From Mucilaginibacter sp. L3T2-6 (lineage in GTDB: Bacteria > Bacteroidota > Bacteroidia > Sphingobacteriales > Sphingobacteriaceae): a stretch of 46,903 nt of DNA. This document shows positions 17,502 to 24,890 of the stretch, in pieces. The translations under genes were made by a program, and so were the position numbers. The DNA is taken from the NCBI RefSeq assembly GCF_030519355.1, contig NZ_JAUMKC010000033.1:1-46903 (forward strand). Direction: 5' to 3'. Below the pieces are notes generated by a model. It saw only the letters and a list, made by a program, of their open reading frames with translations. It searched no databases and was not told the origin of the DNA. Positions within the stretch are counted from its first letter, which is position 1, and every line of letters starts with the position of its first letter.

Positions 17502-18074
17502 GTGTTCGAAGTTTTTAAAGCTTATGTATTAAAGCATGCCCTAATAAGCGATGATGAATTCGCCTTGATTGAAGCTGCCTCACGGATTAAAAAGTTGCGA
17601 AAAAAACAATACCTTCTGCAGGAGGGCGATGTATGCCGCGATCATAGTTTTATTTTAAGCGGCCTGTTGCGCACCTATTCGGTAGATGATAAGGGTAACG
17701 AACATATCATCCGTTTTGCCACTAAAGACTGGTGGATCAGCGACCGGGAAAGCCTGCTGACCGGCCTGCCGAGCAAATTCAATATCGATGCCATAGAGGA
17801 TTCCACCGTACTGCTCTGGAGCGCCGCCCAAATGGAAGACCTGATGGACAAGCTGCCGGGCTTCAGTAAAATGATAAACGGCATCCTGAATAAAAGCTTT
17901 ATCACTTCGCAAAACCGCATTCACGAAGCCATCAGCAGCACGGCCGAAGAAAAATACCATAATTTCATAACCCGGTACCCTGATTTCGCGTTACGCGTTC
18001 CGCAATCCATGATCGCGTCATACCTGGGCATCGCGCCGGAGACCCTGAGCCGCCTGCGTGGTAAAAAGCATTGA
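17502..18074 (+). CDS. Crp/Fnr family transcriptional regulator
   Basis: A 190-residue regulator with a cyclic-nucleotide-binding-like domain (about 20-120; KKQYLLQEGDVCRDHSFILS and GLLRTYSVDDKGNEHIIRF) and a C-terminal winged helix (VPQSMIASYLGIAPETLSRL). The start is GTG, preceded by AAGGAAT; no ATG lies at a better place. The type is common in Bacteroidota, with the next gene usually the target. Here an SDR oxidoreductase follows, and two TTnACAnnTGTCAn palindromes lie between them. The signal sensed is unknown. Confidence 0.92.
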   Translation: MFEVFKAYVLKHALISDDEFALIEAASRIKKLRKKQYLLQEGDVCRDHSFILSGLLRTYSVDDKGNEHIIRFATKDWWISDRESLLTGLPSKFNIDAIEDSTVLLWSAAQMEDLMDKLPGFSKMINGILNKSFITSQNRIHEAISSTAEEKYHNFITRYPDFALRVPQSMIASYLGIAPETLSRLRGKKH

Positions 18075-18106
18075 CATTTGTCAATTGCTTTCTTAACAAA
18101 TGTCAT
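18071..18106 (+). promoter_or_regulatory. Paired palindromic operator, probably for the Crp/Fnr protein
   Basis: Site 1, TTGACATTTGTCAA (18071-18084), overlaps the stop of the Crp/Fnr gene. Site 2, TTAACAAATGTCAT (18093-18106), has the same pattern. The sites start 22 bases apart, about two helix turns, and ACAAATGTCA of site 2 is the exact reverse complement of part of site 1. The pattern fits a Crp-type dimer site controlling the SDR gene. They could also fold as a hairpin (10-bp arms), but no T-tract follows. Confidence 0.6.
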
Positions 18107-18160
18107 CGTCCTGGCTGCCCGGTCATTGCCACCTTTGCTTTATAACAAAAGCAAAATATC

Positions 18161-18898
18161 ATGTCACGCAAATTAGAAAACAAAGTAGCTGTAATAACCG
18201 GCGCAACCAGCGGAATGGCTTTAGCCACTGCAAAATTATTTGTACAGGAAGGCGCCTACGTATTCATCACCGGCCGCAGGCAGGAGTTGCTGGATGCAGC
18301 AGTAAAACAGATAGGCGGCAATGTGACCGGCGTACGCGCCGATTCGGCCAACCCGGATGACCTGGACCGTTTATACGAAATTGTTAAAAAAGAAAAAGGC
18401 CGTATCGATGTATTGTACGCGAGTGCCGGGGTTGGTGATTTCGGCGTGCCGATAGGGGAGGTAACTGAGTCCGTTTATGAAAAAACCTTCGGCGTGAATG
18501 TTAAAGGCACCATTTTTACAGTGCAAAAAGCGCTGCCTTTATTGTCAGAAGGTGCATCAATTATCATGACCGGGTCCATCGCCGGTGTTAAAGGCATGCC
18601 GGGCATGGGTGTTTACAACGCCAGCAAAGCGGCTGTCCGTTCATTGGCCCGTACCTGGACACTGGAGTTGAAAGAACGCAAGATCCGCATCAATGTGTTA
18701 AGCCCCGGCCCTATCGATACAGCCACTTTTGACGGTGTGCCCCAGGAAGCAAAAGACGGTTTAAGCTCGCAAGTACCTATGGGCCGTTTTGGCACTGCCG
18801 AAGAAATTGCTGCTCCCGCATTGTTCCTGGCCTCGGACGATTCCTCATTCATTACCGGTATCGACTTGTTTGTAGATGGCGGCATGGCCCAAATCTAA
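18161..18898 (+). CDS. SDR family oxidoreductase
   Basis: A 245-residue classical short-chain dehydrogenase/reductase. The cofactor motif is TGATSGM (13-19), with M replacing the usual Ile after the glycine; NADPH use is suggested by TGRR (37-40). The active site is N113, S139, Y152 and K156 (Y-N-A-S-K), and the C-terminal FITGIDLFVDGGMAQI is typical. The substrate cannot be inferred. The Crp/Fnr gene 86 bp upstream, with operators between, probably regulates it. A strong terminator follows. Confidence 0.95.
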   Translation: MSRKLENKVAVITGATSGMALATAKLFVQEGAYVFITGRRQELLDAAVKQIGGNVTGVRADSANPDDLDRLYEIVKKEKGRIDVLYASAGVGDFGVPIGEVTESVYEKTFGVNVKGTIFTVQKALPLLSEGASIIMTGSIAGVKGMPGMGVYNASKAAVRSLARTWTLELKERKIRINVLSPGPIDTATFDGVPQEAKDGLSSQVPMGRFGTAEEIAAPALFLASDDSSFITGIDLFVDGGMAQI

Positions 18899-18934
18899 TG
18901 CCGGACATTCATCTTATCGTAATGCTGTATAGCG

Positions 18935-18978
18935 AAAATCCCGCGGAGCAGGTAAGCAGCCTGCTCTGTGGGATTTTT
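18935..18978 (+). terminator. Rho-independent terminator after the SDR gene
   Basis: A stem of about 17 bp (AAAATCCCGCGGAGCAGG pairing with CCTGCTCTGTGGGATTTT, two mismatches) and a 7-base loop is followed by a T-tract. Confidence 0.85.
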
Positions 18979-19004
18979 CCTGCTTGTACGGCCTGCAACG
19001 AACC

Positions 19005-19678
19005 CCGCCGGTTCAAGCGTCCCGCTTGAACCAAAACCACTGTAAGCGTCCCGCTTACGTCCGCTATTTTGTATATTAAAAATTAGCTGCATATTTATTA
19101 TATGCAACGCAACGCCTCAACCGATGAACTTTACTTTGTAACCTTAACTATAGTAGACTGGATTGACGTATTTACACGTCGTTATTACAATGATTTCATC
19201 ATCGAAAACCTTGCATGGTGTCAGCGGAATGCCAACCTGAATATTTATGCTTATGTAATCATGACTAATCATATACACATGGTGGCGAATGTCAGCGACG
19301 GCTCATTAGGTGATGTACTGGGACGCTTTAAAAGCTACACGTCAAAAGAGCTCTATAAGATGATTGCAGGCAACTCACAGGAAAGCAGGCGCGAGTGGAT
19401 GCTGGAAGCTTTCGGCAACGCCGGCAAGCAAAATCCTTTAAATGAAAAACACCAGTTTTGGCAAAAAGGCAATTACCCGGTATTTCTTTATTCGCCGGCG
19501 GTTATTGAACAAAAAATCGATTACACGCATGAAAATCCCGTAAGAGCCGGGTTTGTGGGTTCGGCTTGTGAGTATTGGTATAGCAGTGCCAATCCGGAAA
19601 GTCTATTGAAGATTGTTTGGTAAGGTCAGCGAGACGCTGATTTGTTTTGGGGTTCAAGCGGAACGCTTGAACCGGCGG
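19005..19678 (+). mobile_element. RAYT element with inverted REP-like ends (REPtron)
   Basis: The left end 19005-19061 and right end 19623-19678 are inverted copies of one another (CCGCCGGTTCAAGCGT... on the left, its complement on the right). Each holds two hairpins: GGTTCAAGCG..CGCTTGAACC and a second AAGCG/CGCTT or CAGCG/CGCTG one. They frame the RAYT gene exactly. RAYTs act on REP sequences of this kind (established knowledge). The right end abuts a headless toxin-like fragment. Confidence 0.78.
19102..19623 (+). CDS. REP-associated tyrosine transposase (RAYT)
   Basis: A 173-residue HUH transposase of the RAYT type (a branch of IS200/IS605). The HUH motif is NHIHM (H57, H59), and the catalytic tyrosine is Y141 in KIDYTHENPVRAGFV, the hallmark C-terminal box of RAYTs. 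Length is normal. Its ends are inverted REP pairs, so it is probably the enzyme acting on them. It differs clearly from the TnpA at 8149, and the two elements have unrelated end sequences. Confidence 0.92.
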   Translation: MQRNASTDELYFVTLTIVDWIDVFTRRYYNDFIIENLAWCQRNANLNIYAYVIMTNHIHMVANVSDGSLGDVLGRFKSYTSKELYKMIAGNSQESRREWMLEAFGNAGKQNPLNEKHQFWQKGNYPVFLYSPAVIEQKIDYTHENPVRAGFVGSACEYWYSSANPESLLKIVW

Positions 19679-19963
19679 ATCTTATTAAGTGATAATCCAC
19701 AAGCACTTAACCAACAGCTAAGAGCGGGGCAGGAAGTGAATAAATTATATTATGATATGGAAACAGAAACTTATTTTAACATAACCAGCAGAAATGTTAC
19801 TAAAGACAGACGAGGAAACGTTATTTCCACCAAGGTTACTTATGATCAGTATATGGATTACGATTACGATCAGAAATCAGGGAAGTATATTGGTGAGGCA
19901 AGATTAATACCTATGAAGCAACAAAAAATGAAAAAACAGGTCAGTTTACTCAAAGCCTGGTGA
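19679..19963 (+). pseudogene. Headless C-terminal fragment, probable polymorphic toxin tail
   Basis: The frame is open from the right end of the RAYT element to TAA at 19961-19963 (about 94 residues): SDNPQALNQQLRAGQEVNKL, then YYDMETETYFNITSRN, RRGNVISTKVTYDQYMDYDY. An ATG at 19613 inside the transposase gene keeps the frame open, but gives transposon sequence as N-terminus. The composition (charged, Asn- and Tyr-rich, AT-rich DNA) and the immunity-type gene 12 bp downstream suggest the tail of a polymorphic or contact-dependent toxin, cut off by the element. The family is not recognised. Confidence 0.45.
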
Positions 19964-19975
19964 TAATGCAATAAT

Positions 19976-20509
19976 ATGAAAGCAGATGAATTTGTAGATA
20001 AATTGAAGGATATGGCACCTTCAATTGAAGATTATTTAAAAATAGGCTACAGTGAAAAGTTGGCAAATGATGTGATAAAGTCTTTCTTAATTGAAGAAAA
20101 AGAACAAAATTCCAATTATAAAGATGAATTATTGAAGTTAGTTGATATGTATAAGGCTAATGTGTTTGAAGTAGCCATTGTAAAGTTTAATGAGGCAGTA
20201 ATTGAAAAAAGTAATTATTATTTAGTGGGGGAAGTAGAAGCAGATTGGCTTATTTTAGACAAAATAACAGGTGGAATAAATATTATTGAGCTATATAGTG
20301 AGGAATTTTTATGGAAGTGCGCATCAAACGGTAAAAACTTTTTAGATGCATTGTTTGAAGTAAATAAATTTATTACCAAAACCAGTTTGGACGCAAATTA
20401 TAAAGAAGATCAAGAAGATGTTTGTTTAATGGCCGAAGAATGTGCGGAGCAAGCCGGTGGAAATGCTTATCTTGACTTCTACAAGATGTTACTTGGTTGC
20501 TTTGAGTAA
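19976..20509 (+). CDS. SUKH/SMI1-KNR4-like probable immunity protein
   Basis: A 177-residue acidic cytoplasmic protein without signal or membrane segments. The central part, NYYLVGEVEADWLILDKITG and GINIIELYSEEFLWKCASNG, then FLDALFEVNKFI, resembles SUKH-superfamily proteins (small immunity proteins paired with nuclease toxins). It starts 12 bp after the toxin-like fragment, the usual toxin-immunity order. The gene is AT-rich compared with the core genes around it, as expected of an acquired cassette. Similarity is by pattern only. Confidence 0.55.
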   Translation: MKADEFVDKLKDMAPSIEDYLKIGYSEKLANDVIKSFLIEEKEQNSNYKDELLKLVDMYKANVFEVAIVKFNEAVIEKSNYYLVGEVEADWLILDKITGGINIIELYSEEFLWKCASNGKNFLDALFEVNKFITKTSLDANYKEDQEDVCLMAEECAEQAGGNAYLDFYKMLLGCFE

Positions 20510-20525
20510 GTTGTAATATTAAGCT

Positions 20526-20608
20526 ATTATGCCAACAGCCCCATCAGATATGGCAAGCTGATGTCCGGCTGACTAAGCCACACGCGGTACGCGTGCGCCA
20601 GCATAGGA
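20526..20608. repeat. Island palindromic repeat, copy 1 (left arm missing)
   Basis: 83 bp beginning ATTATGCCAACAGCCCCATC and ending GCGTGCGCCAGCATAGGA. It matches the cores of copies at 21728-21808 and 22990-23073 with only a handful of differences. Unlike those, the left terminal arm (TGCTGGCGCATGCGTGCC type) is absent here. Confidence 0.8.
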
Positions 20609-20804
20609 TAATTTGGCAAGGACATTTGAAGCACAAATGGAGGAGCATCGAGGATTTGCTCCTGCATTATAATTGGTAACAACTTCAGATGTAAGATACT
20701 CTCCAAGCATTGCTGCTTATGCGTTAGAGAAAAATGTGAACTATGGGCAAATAATTTCAGAATTTAGACTTATTAATCATGTTTGGAAATTTAGATTTAA
20801 CTAA
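20607..20804 (+). pseudogene. Second toxin-tail remnant with internal stop
   Basis: One frame running from the edge of repeat copy 1 reads NLARTFEAQMEEHRGFAPAL, then a TAA at 20670-20672, then 43 codons (VTTSDVRYSPSIAAYALEKN, YGQIISEFRLINHVWKFRFN) and TAA at 20802-20804. The sequence either side of the stop looks like one protein, so this appears to be a decayed C-terminal end. It precedes another AT-rich orphan gene. The family is not recognised; the toxin label is by context. Confidence 0.35.
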
Positions 20805-20859
20805 ATACTTAATATTAATTAGACAGATTCTTATAATAAACCTTTTACCAGGGCCAAAA

Positions 20860-21543
20860 ATGGAAGACGAAACTATACGACATGTCACTTCTAGGGAAGG
20901 TTATCTGTATGCTAAAAAGCATAATGGGGAACTCAAAACCTTCGATGATAAATATATGCTTAAAAGTCAAGCCGATTTGGTTTTCGCGTTACCCAATGGC
21001 GAAGTCGTATTAATAGGACTAAGCAAGGGGGATAATTATCCAGGCTTTATTTTTGGTAATTATCTAGCTTTCGATAAATGTCGCACGGAAGACTATTTTC
21101 CAATTCCTTTAAATGATCAAACATGGAGAGAAGTACATGCTGCTGATATGCAAGACTTTTCCCCTGAAAGCCAATTTTTTTTATCACCATTAACAAGTGA
21201 ATTAAAAATCAGTGTACCATTTCGAAATACTGAAGAGTGTAAAAGTGGATATGAACAACTTACGAAAGTCATACATAGCAATAAAGCTAGCCGATTTGAA
21301 AAGGACGAACTATTGAATTGCTACGCGTTAGCTTTTACACAATTTCTAGTCGCCACGGGACAGTATCGATTGCATATCAAAAAAGGGTATGAATACTATA
21401 ACCCATATTATTATGTTACCATAATTAATTCTGATAAAGATGAGGCAGATGTATTTAGTCAACTATTAATTAGTTTGGGCGACAAATCAGGCAATGCATT
21501 TAATTTCTTTTATTGGGCGGTAACAAATAAACCATTGAAATGA
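20860..21543 (+). CDS. AT-rich orphan gene, possible immunity protein
   Basis: A 227-residue soluble protein from the start at 20860 (MEDETIRHVTSREGYL). The longer start at 20779 would add 27 residues but overlaps the preceding remnant, so the inner start is preferred. Seen: an N-terminal FDDKYMLKSQADLVFALPNG, a middle PVPFRNT-like charged part, and a C-terminal Tyr-rich HIKKGYEYYNPYYYVTII. No signal peptide or membrane helix. I do not recognise the family. Its place behind a decayed toxin tail and its AT-rich composition suggest an immunity protein or another accessory role. Confidence 0.5.
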   Translation: MEDETIRHVTSREGYLYAKKHNGELKTFDDKYMLKSQADLVFALPNGEVVLIGLSKGDNYPGFIFGNYLAFDKCRTEDYFPIPLNDQTWREVHAADMQDFSPESQFFLSPLTSELKISVPFRNTEECKSGYEQLTKVIHSNKASRFEKDELLNCYALAFTQFLVATGQYRLHIKKGYEYYNPYYYVTIINSDKDEADVFSQLLISLGDKSGNAFNFFYWAVTNKPLK

Positions 21544-21650
21544 TAATTATAAAATAAAACATCTCATTCAGGCGCGAATGACGAGGCGATCTACAGCGCA
21601 AAAGCTTCCCGTGCCACGCAAGATAGGTAGGGAACATGCATAACGACAAC

Positions 21651-21689
21651 GCAGCCCGATTGCAAAACAAGCGGGCTGCTTTATTTTAG
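21651..21689 (+). terminator. Rho-independent terminator
   Basis: GCAGCCCG (21651-21658) pairs with CGGGCTGC (21672-21679), followed by TTTATTTTA. It may be a leftover of a cassette, because about 100 bp separate it from the previous stop. Confidence 0.7.
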
Positions 21690-21690
21690 A

Positions 21691-21814
21691 AGCATCCCCG
21701 TTGCTGGCGCATGCGTGCCGCGTGTGATTATGCCAACAGCCCCATCAGATATGGCAAGCTGACGTCCGGTTGACTAAGGCACACGCGGCACGCGTGCGCC
21801 AGCATAGGGATGCT
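21691..21814. repeat. Island palindromic repeat, copy 2 (complete)
   Basis: The outer arms pair over about 35 bases: AGCATCCC..TGCTGGCGC on the left and GCGCCAGCA..GGGATGCT on the right, including TGCTGGCGCATGCGTGCCGC with one mismatch in 25. The core is shared with copies 1 and 3. It sits between the possible immunity gene and the SEFIR gene, whose stop is 8 bp away. Confidence 0.82.
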
Positions 21815-21821
21815 CTAATTA

Positions 21822-22853
21822 TTATGCTCGTTTCTTTTTTACCCACTCGAATAAAGTAGAATAACAATAACCATTCAAATCTTTAGTAGTCAACGGTGAG
21901 TTTTTAACGTCGCTATTATTGGGATTATATAATTGATTCCTAACCCACTCAAGTTCTAAGTTGTCCTTAATTTGTGGTTTAAGTATTACGCTCCATAGTT
22001 GCTTTGGTTCTTCTCCTGGGAAATACAATGGCCTGTCTTTAAAATATAATGATTTATCCCATATAGATATAACTAACTCATTTTGTTCAAATTCCCGATC
22101 ATAGCTATAGTTATATACCAATTTCATTCCTATGCCGTTAATATTTAAAATGCATTTATTTTCATTAACCTCGGAATTAATAAACAAAGTCGTAGCCTTC
22201 TTGTATTCTTCTGCTTTACTTTCTATCTCTGCAAAAAGGTTAACAAGTTCGTTGGCTAACTTTTGCGGTGCTTCGAAGGACTTGGAATAAGCTAAGCGGC
22301 TATTGCGAACTTCTATTCTGGCAGCCAAATTTTTAGCTTGTTCCAAAATAGGATCAACGGCAATGTTAAAATTGGGTTTTTCACCTTTGACTGGCTTGGA
22401 AATACTTGGTTCGTCGTATAGTATTCTAGACAAAGTAAAAGCATCAGATTCAAATCTGTCATTAACGGACATGTCATAATAAACCAGTGATTTAATAAAC
22501 ACAGGGCTGCTTTCTTTACTGGAGCCGCTTCTAAGCACAGGAATAAACTTTGTGTTATCCTTTTGGGTCTCAAAAAGATTGGATGAAATAATGGAATGTT
22601 CAAAGCCAACGCCTGAACTTCTCGAATCCGCTTTCATTTTATAAACAGGCGTTAGTATTATCAGTACTTTATTTGCTCGCTCGATAGCAGATTCCATGAA
22701 ATAAGTCATGTTATTACCTACAGCTAAATCATACTGATCTAAAATGACATTTATACCGCCATATTTTATCAAATAGTCAGCAAGTTTTCTAACCCACTCT
22801 TTGTGTTCTTGTGAATCCCAAGAATATGAAATAAATACTGTTAAATCTCGCAT
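21822..22853 (-). CDS. SEFIR/TIR-like domain protein, possible phage-defence effector
   Basis: A 343-residue protein. Residues 1-110 read as a SEFIR (TIR-related) domain: VFISYSWDSQEHKEWVRKLA, VILDQYDLAVGNNMTYFMES, KVLIILTPVYKMKAD, then GVGFEHSIIS and FIPVLR. The rest (about 150-343) is unrecognised, with an Ala/Glu-rich helix (FAEIESKAEEYKKATTLFIN) followed by a mixed beta domain ending FEWVKKKRA. Bacterial SEFIR and TIR proteins can degrade NAD and act in abortive infection (established for some members). Here the gene is alone, AT-rich, and bracketed by two palindromic repeats, which fits a mobile defence cassette. Activity is not shown. Confidence 0.8.
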   Translation of the reverse strand: MRDLTVFISYSWDSQEHKEWVRKLADYLIKYGGINVILDQYDLAVGNNMTYFMESAIERANKVLIILTPVYKMKADSRSSGVGFEHSIISSNLFETQKDNTKFIPVLRSGSSKESSPVFIKSLVYYDMSVNDRFESDAFTLSRILYDEPSISKPVKGEKPNFNIAVDPILEQAKNLAARIEVRNSRLAYSKSFEAPQKLANELVNLFAEIESKAEEYKKATTLFINSEVNENKCILNINGIGMKLVYNYSYDREFEQNELVISIWDKSLYFKDRPLYFPGEEPKQLWSVILKPQIKDNLELEWVRNQLYNPNNSDVKNSPLTTKDLNGYCYSTLFEWVKKKRA

Positions 22854-22967
22854 AATGACAATAGGGTTAAATGTTGAACGTCGTGAATTTATAAGAATTA
22901 GCAGGTCTTTTATTCAAAATATTAAATAAGGTTTTAAAACAAAAATCACTAAGATCCCGTTGCCCGT

Positions 22968-23070
22968 TGCTAGCGCACGCGTGCCGCGTGTGATTATGCC
23001 AACGGCCCCATCAGATATGGCAAGCTGACGTCCGGCTGACTAAGGCACACGCGGCACGCGTGCGTCAGCA
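22968..23070. repeat. Island palindromic repeat, copy 3 (complete)
   Basis: The left arm TTGCTAGCGCACGCGTGCCG and the right arm ending CGGCACGCGTGCGTCAGCA are inverted complements with two mismatches. The core matches copies 1 and 2. It lies upstream of the SEFIR gene start. Confidence 0.82.
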
Positions 23071-23157
23071 TAGGAAGGTTTTGCTGAGCTTTAATTGGTC
23101 GTTATACTGTTCAAGCAGGATACCTTCAACTTTGTACGAAAACATTTTGGCGTTCAT
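23065..23157 (-). other. 30-codon ORF ending in repeat copy 3, possible gene stub
   Basis: Minus-strand ORF MNAKMFSYKVEGILLEQYND, QLKLSKTF, closed by TGA inside repeat copy 3. The first 28 residues have protein-like composition, and the last come from the repeat. It may be the head of a gene cut by the repeat, or chance. Confidence 0.22.
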
Positions 23158-23291
23158 CGGCGGTTTCTTTTACTGGTGTCGCTAAAATTAGGAAAATAAT
23201 TGGTGGCGGTAGTGGCGATGGGGTAGTTTGCTATATGCAATCCCTTCAAAAAAGTATTGGGATAAATCCGGCAATAAAATGCGTACCGAAG

Positions 23292-23590
23292 GGGTTTACA
23301 GTGTAAACCCATAAGAAAGATGCTGTTTATCAGTTTTTGTATAAGTACACAAAAGGTAAAGTCTTGACAATCATCGTGTTTTATATTATTCTGAGTGTTC
23401 CGTGCAGAAAAACGGAACACTTATACATCGGGAGGGCGGTCTCGAAGGGTTTACACTGTAAACCCGGCATGTAAACCCTTGTATAAATTGCTGACTATCA
23501 GTGTGTTCCAAAGTTATAAAAATGCATAAGCCTGATAGTCAGTATTTTCCATTTTATTCCAGGTGTTCCGTGCAAAAACGGAACACCTGG
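23292..23590. repeat. Cluster of perfect palindromes in a gene-free stretch
   Basis: Five hairpins lie in 300 bp: GGGTTTACAGTGTAAACCC (23292-23310); AGTGTTCCGT with its complement (23394-23403 and 23412-23421); GGGTTTACACTGTAAACCC (23447-23465); CTGACTATCAG with its complement (23491-23501 and 23532-23542); and a 13-bp stem CCAGGTGTTCCGT (23559-23571 and 23578-23590). Two families alternate. No convincing gene exists from 23158 to 23775. Confidence 0.7.
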
Positions 23591-23670
23591 GGACAACTAA
23601 ATCTCCTCCGGGTGAAGTCAACGGACGGAAGTTAAATCCCATAGTTGACCTGCGCTCAGCAATAACAGTT

Positions 23671-23711
23671 AAGCCCCCTAAGCGTTCTGGTTATAACCAC
23701 TCCGGGGGCTT
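23671..23711. terminator. Terminator hairpin, probably for the oxidoreductase
   Basis: AAGCCCCC (23671-23678) pairs with GGGGGCTT (23704-23711), with TTTCTTAATTT on the plus side. It lies 65 bp past the stop of the minus-strand oxidoreductase gene, so it may serve either direction. Confidence 0.6.
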
Positions 23712-23775
23712 TCTTAATTTCAGCCTGGCAGCATTTATACGACGGGGCAATTTACTGCCGGTTTTGCCCGGATAG

Positions 23776-24693
23776 TTACCCGCGAAAGCGAATGATTGGT
23801 TTACCTGCGCCCCGGCTGGCCGGGTTGAACGCAGCAGCGGCATCGTCAAGCGTGATGATTTTGCTGATGTTGGTCCGTAAACGTCCCTCGCGGTATCGCT
23901 GAACGATCTCACCCAGTTGAGAGCGATCGGCTTCGACAACAAAATCAATAGCCAGGACACCGGCGGGGGCTGCCTCTATCGGACCGGCTGCAGTAACGAA
24001 GGTTCCGCCTGCGCGGATCATGCCGGCAGACCGCTTTGCGATGTCGCCGCCAAGGACATCAAAAACCAGGTCAACCTTACCTGCATTTTCCAGGACATCG
24101 TTTTCGAGGTCGGCGAACTCGTGTGCGCCGAAGCCGAGCGCAGCCTGGCGGTGTGCAGCTCGCCCCGTGCCGATGACGTATGCACCGGCCTCGCGCGCAA
24201 GCTGGACTGCCATTGAACCGACGATACCGGCTGAACCGTGCACAAGGACAGTTTGCCCGGCCTGAAGCCGGCCATGCGTGAACAGCCCCTGCCATGCAGT
24301 AAGGCCCGGCATCACCAGCGATGCGCCCACTGTAAAGTCAACGTCTCCCGGTAAGGGCGCGAGGTTACGTGCCTCCACGGCTACATATTCAGCCAGGGCG
24401 CCGTCGCGATACCAGTCTGTAAGACCGAACACACGTTGCCCTACCGATAGCCCTGTTGTGCCATAACCGAGGGCCGTTACCACTCCTGCCACTTCATGAC
24501 CGGGGATGGATGGCGTACGGTCACGACTGGCGCGATCGGTCCATGTCGACGGCCACGACAATTCATCCCCTGTGAAACTTGAGGCGTGAACCTGAACGAC
24601 CACGTCGTTTATTCCAGCCTGCGGCTCGGGCCGCTCCGCCAGTTTTGCCCCGGCTGCCCCTGCAGCCTGCTCTGTTACTATTAAAGCTTTCAT
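23776..24693 (-). CDS. NADP-dependent oxidoreductase (zinc-free MDR / quinone-oxidoreductase type)
   Basis: A 305-residue protein of the medium-chain dehydrogenase superfamily. The N-terminal GroES-like part has SIPGHEVAGVVTALG (62-76), and the Rossmann part has TVLVHGSAGIVGSMAVQLAR with TGRAAHRQAALGFGAHEF. The zinc ligands of alcohol dehydrogenases are lacking, which fits quinone-oxidoreductase-type reductases acting on quinones or enones. The DNA is clearly richer in G and C than its neighbours (many gcc, ggc and cgg codons), which suggests recent transfer. It is divergent from the MocR regulator gene 197 bp away, which is the likely regulator. Confidence 0.92.
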   Translation of the reverse strand: MKALIVTEQAAGAAGAKLAERPEPQAGINDVVVQVHASSFTGDELSWPSTWTDRASRDRTPSIPGHEVAGVVTALGYGTTGLSVGQRVFGLTDWYRDGALAEYVAVEARNLAPLPGDVDFTVGASLVMPGLTAWQGLFTHGRLQAGQTVLVHGSAGIVGSMAVQLAREAGAYVIGTGRAAHRQAALGFGAHEFADLENDVLENAGKVDLVFDVLGGDIAKRSAGMIRAGGTFVTAAGPIEAAPAGVLAIDFVVEADRSQLGEIVQRYREGRLRTNISKIITLDDAAAAFNPASRGAGKPIIRFRG

Positions 24694-24890
24694 AACGTAC
24701 CTCCGTTTTTACTTATCAGCATGCACCCCCGATAAAGGAGTAACAATGCTGTCTGTCATTGTTTTAAATCGTATTTTAATTATGCCCGGCATATTTAATT
24801 TATGTATGATTTTACTGAACCTCAAGGCAAAATTAGTTGCTAATTTGGTTACCTTAGTGGGCCAATTTTGAAATATACAGGGGGCCAGGT
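24694..24890. promoter_or_regulatory. Divergent promoter region between oxidoreductase and MocR genes
   Basis: The 197-bp spacer drives both genes. It is AT-rich from about 24760 and has near-direct repeats AATTAGTTGC / AATTTGGTTA (24831-24850) and a GGCCAATTTT segment. MocR proteins usually bind such short direct repeats, but no specific operator can be fixed here. Confidence 0.35.

Noticed and set aside
19613..19678. Start of the toxin-like fragment at 19613
   Set aside because: This part overlaps the end of the transposase gene and the element end, so it is transposon sequence, not the original N-terminus.
20779..20859. Longer start for the orphan gene at 20860
   Set aside because: It overlaps the preceding remnant and gives a hydrophobic unprotein-like leader; the inner ATG is preferred, without proof.
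20526..23073. Three 83-bp repeats as a CRISPR array
   Set aside because: They lie about 1.2 kb apart with genes between, and have inverted ends like a MITE.
23154..23420. 88-residue minus-strand ORF
   Set aside because: It runs through two of the hairpins and has odd composition (many Cys, Tyr, Asn) with no family match.
23563..23775. 70-residue plus-strand ORF
   Set aside because: It starts inside a hairpin, covers the terminator, and does not resemble a protein domain.
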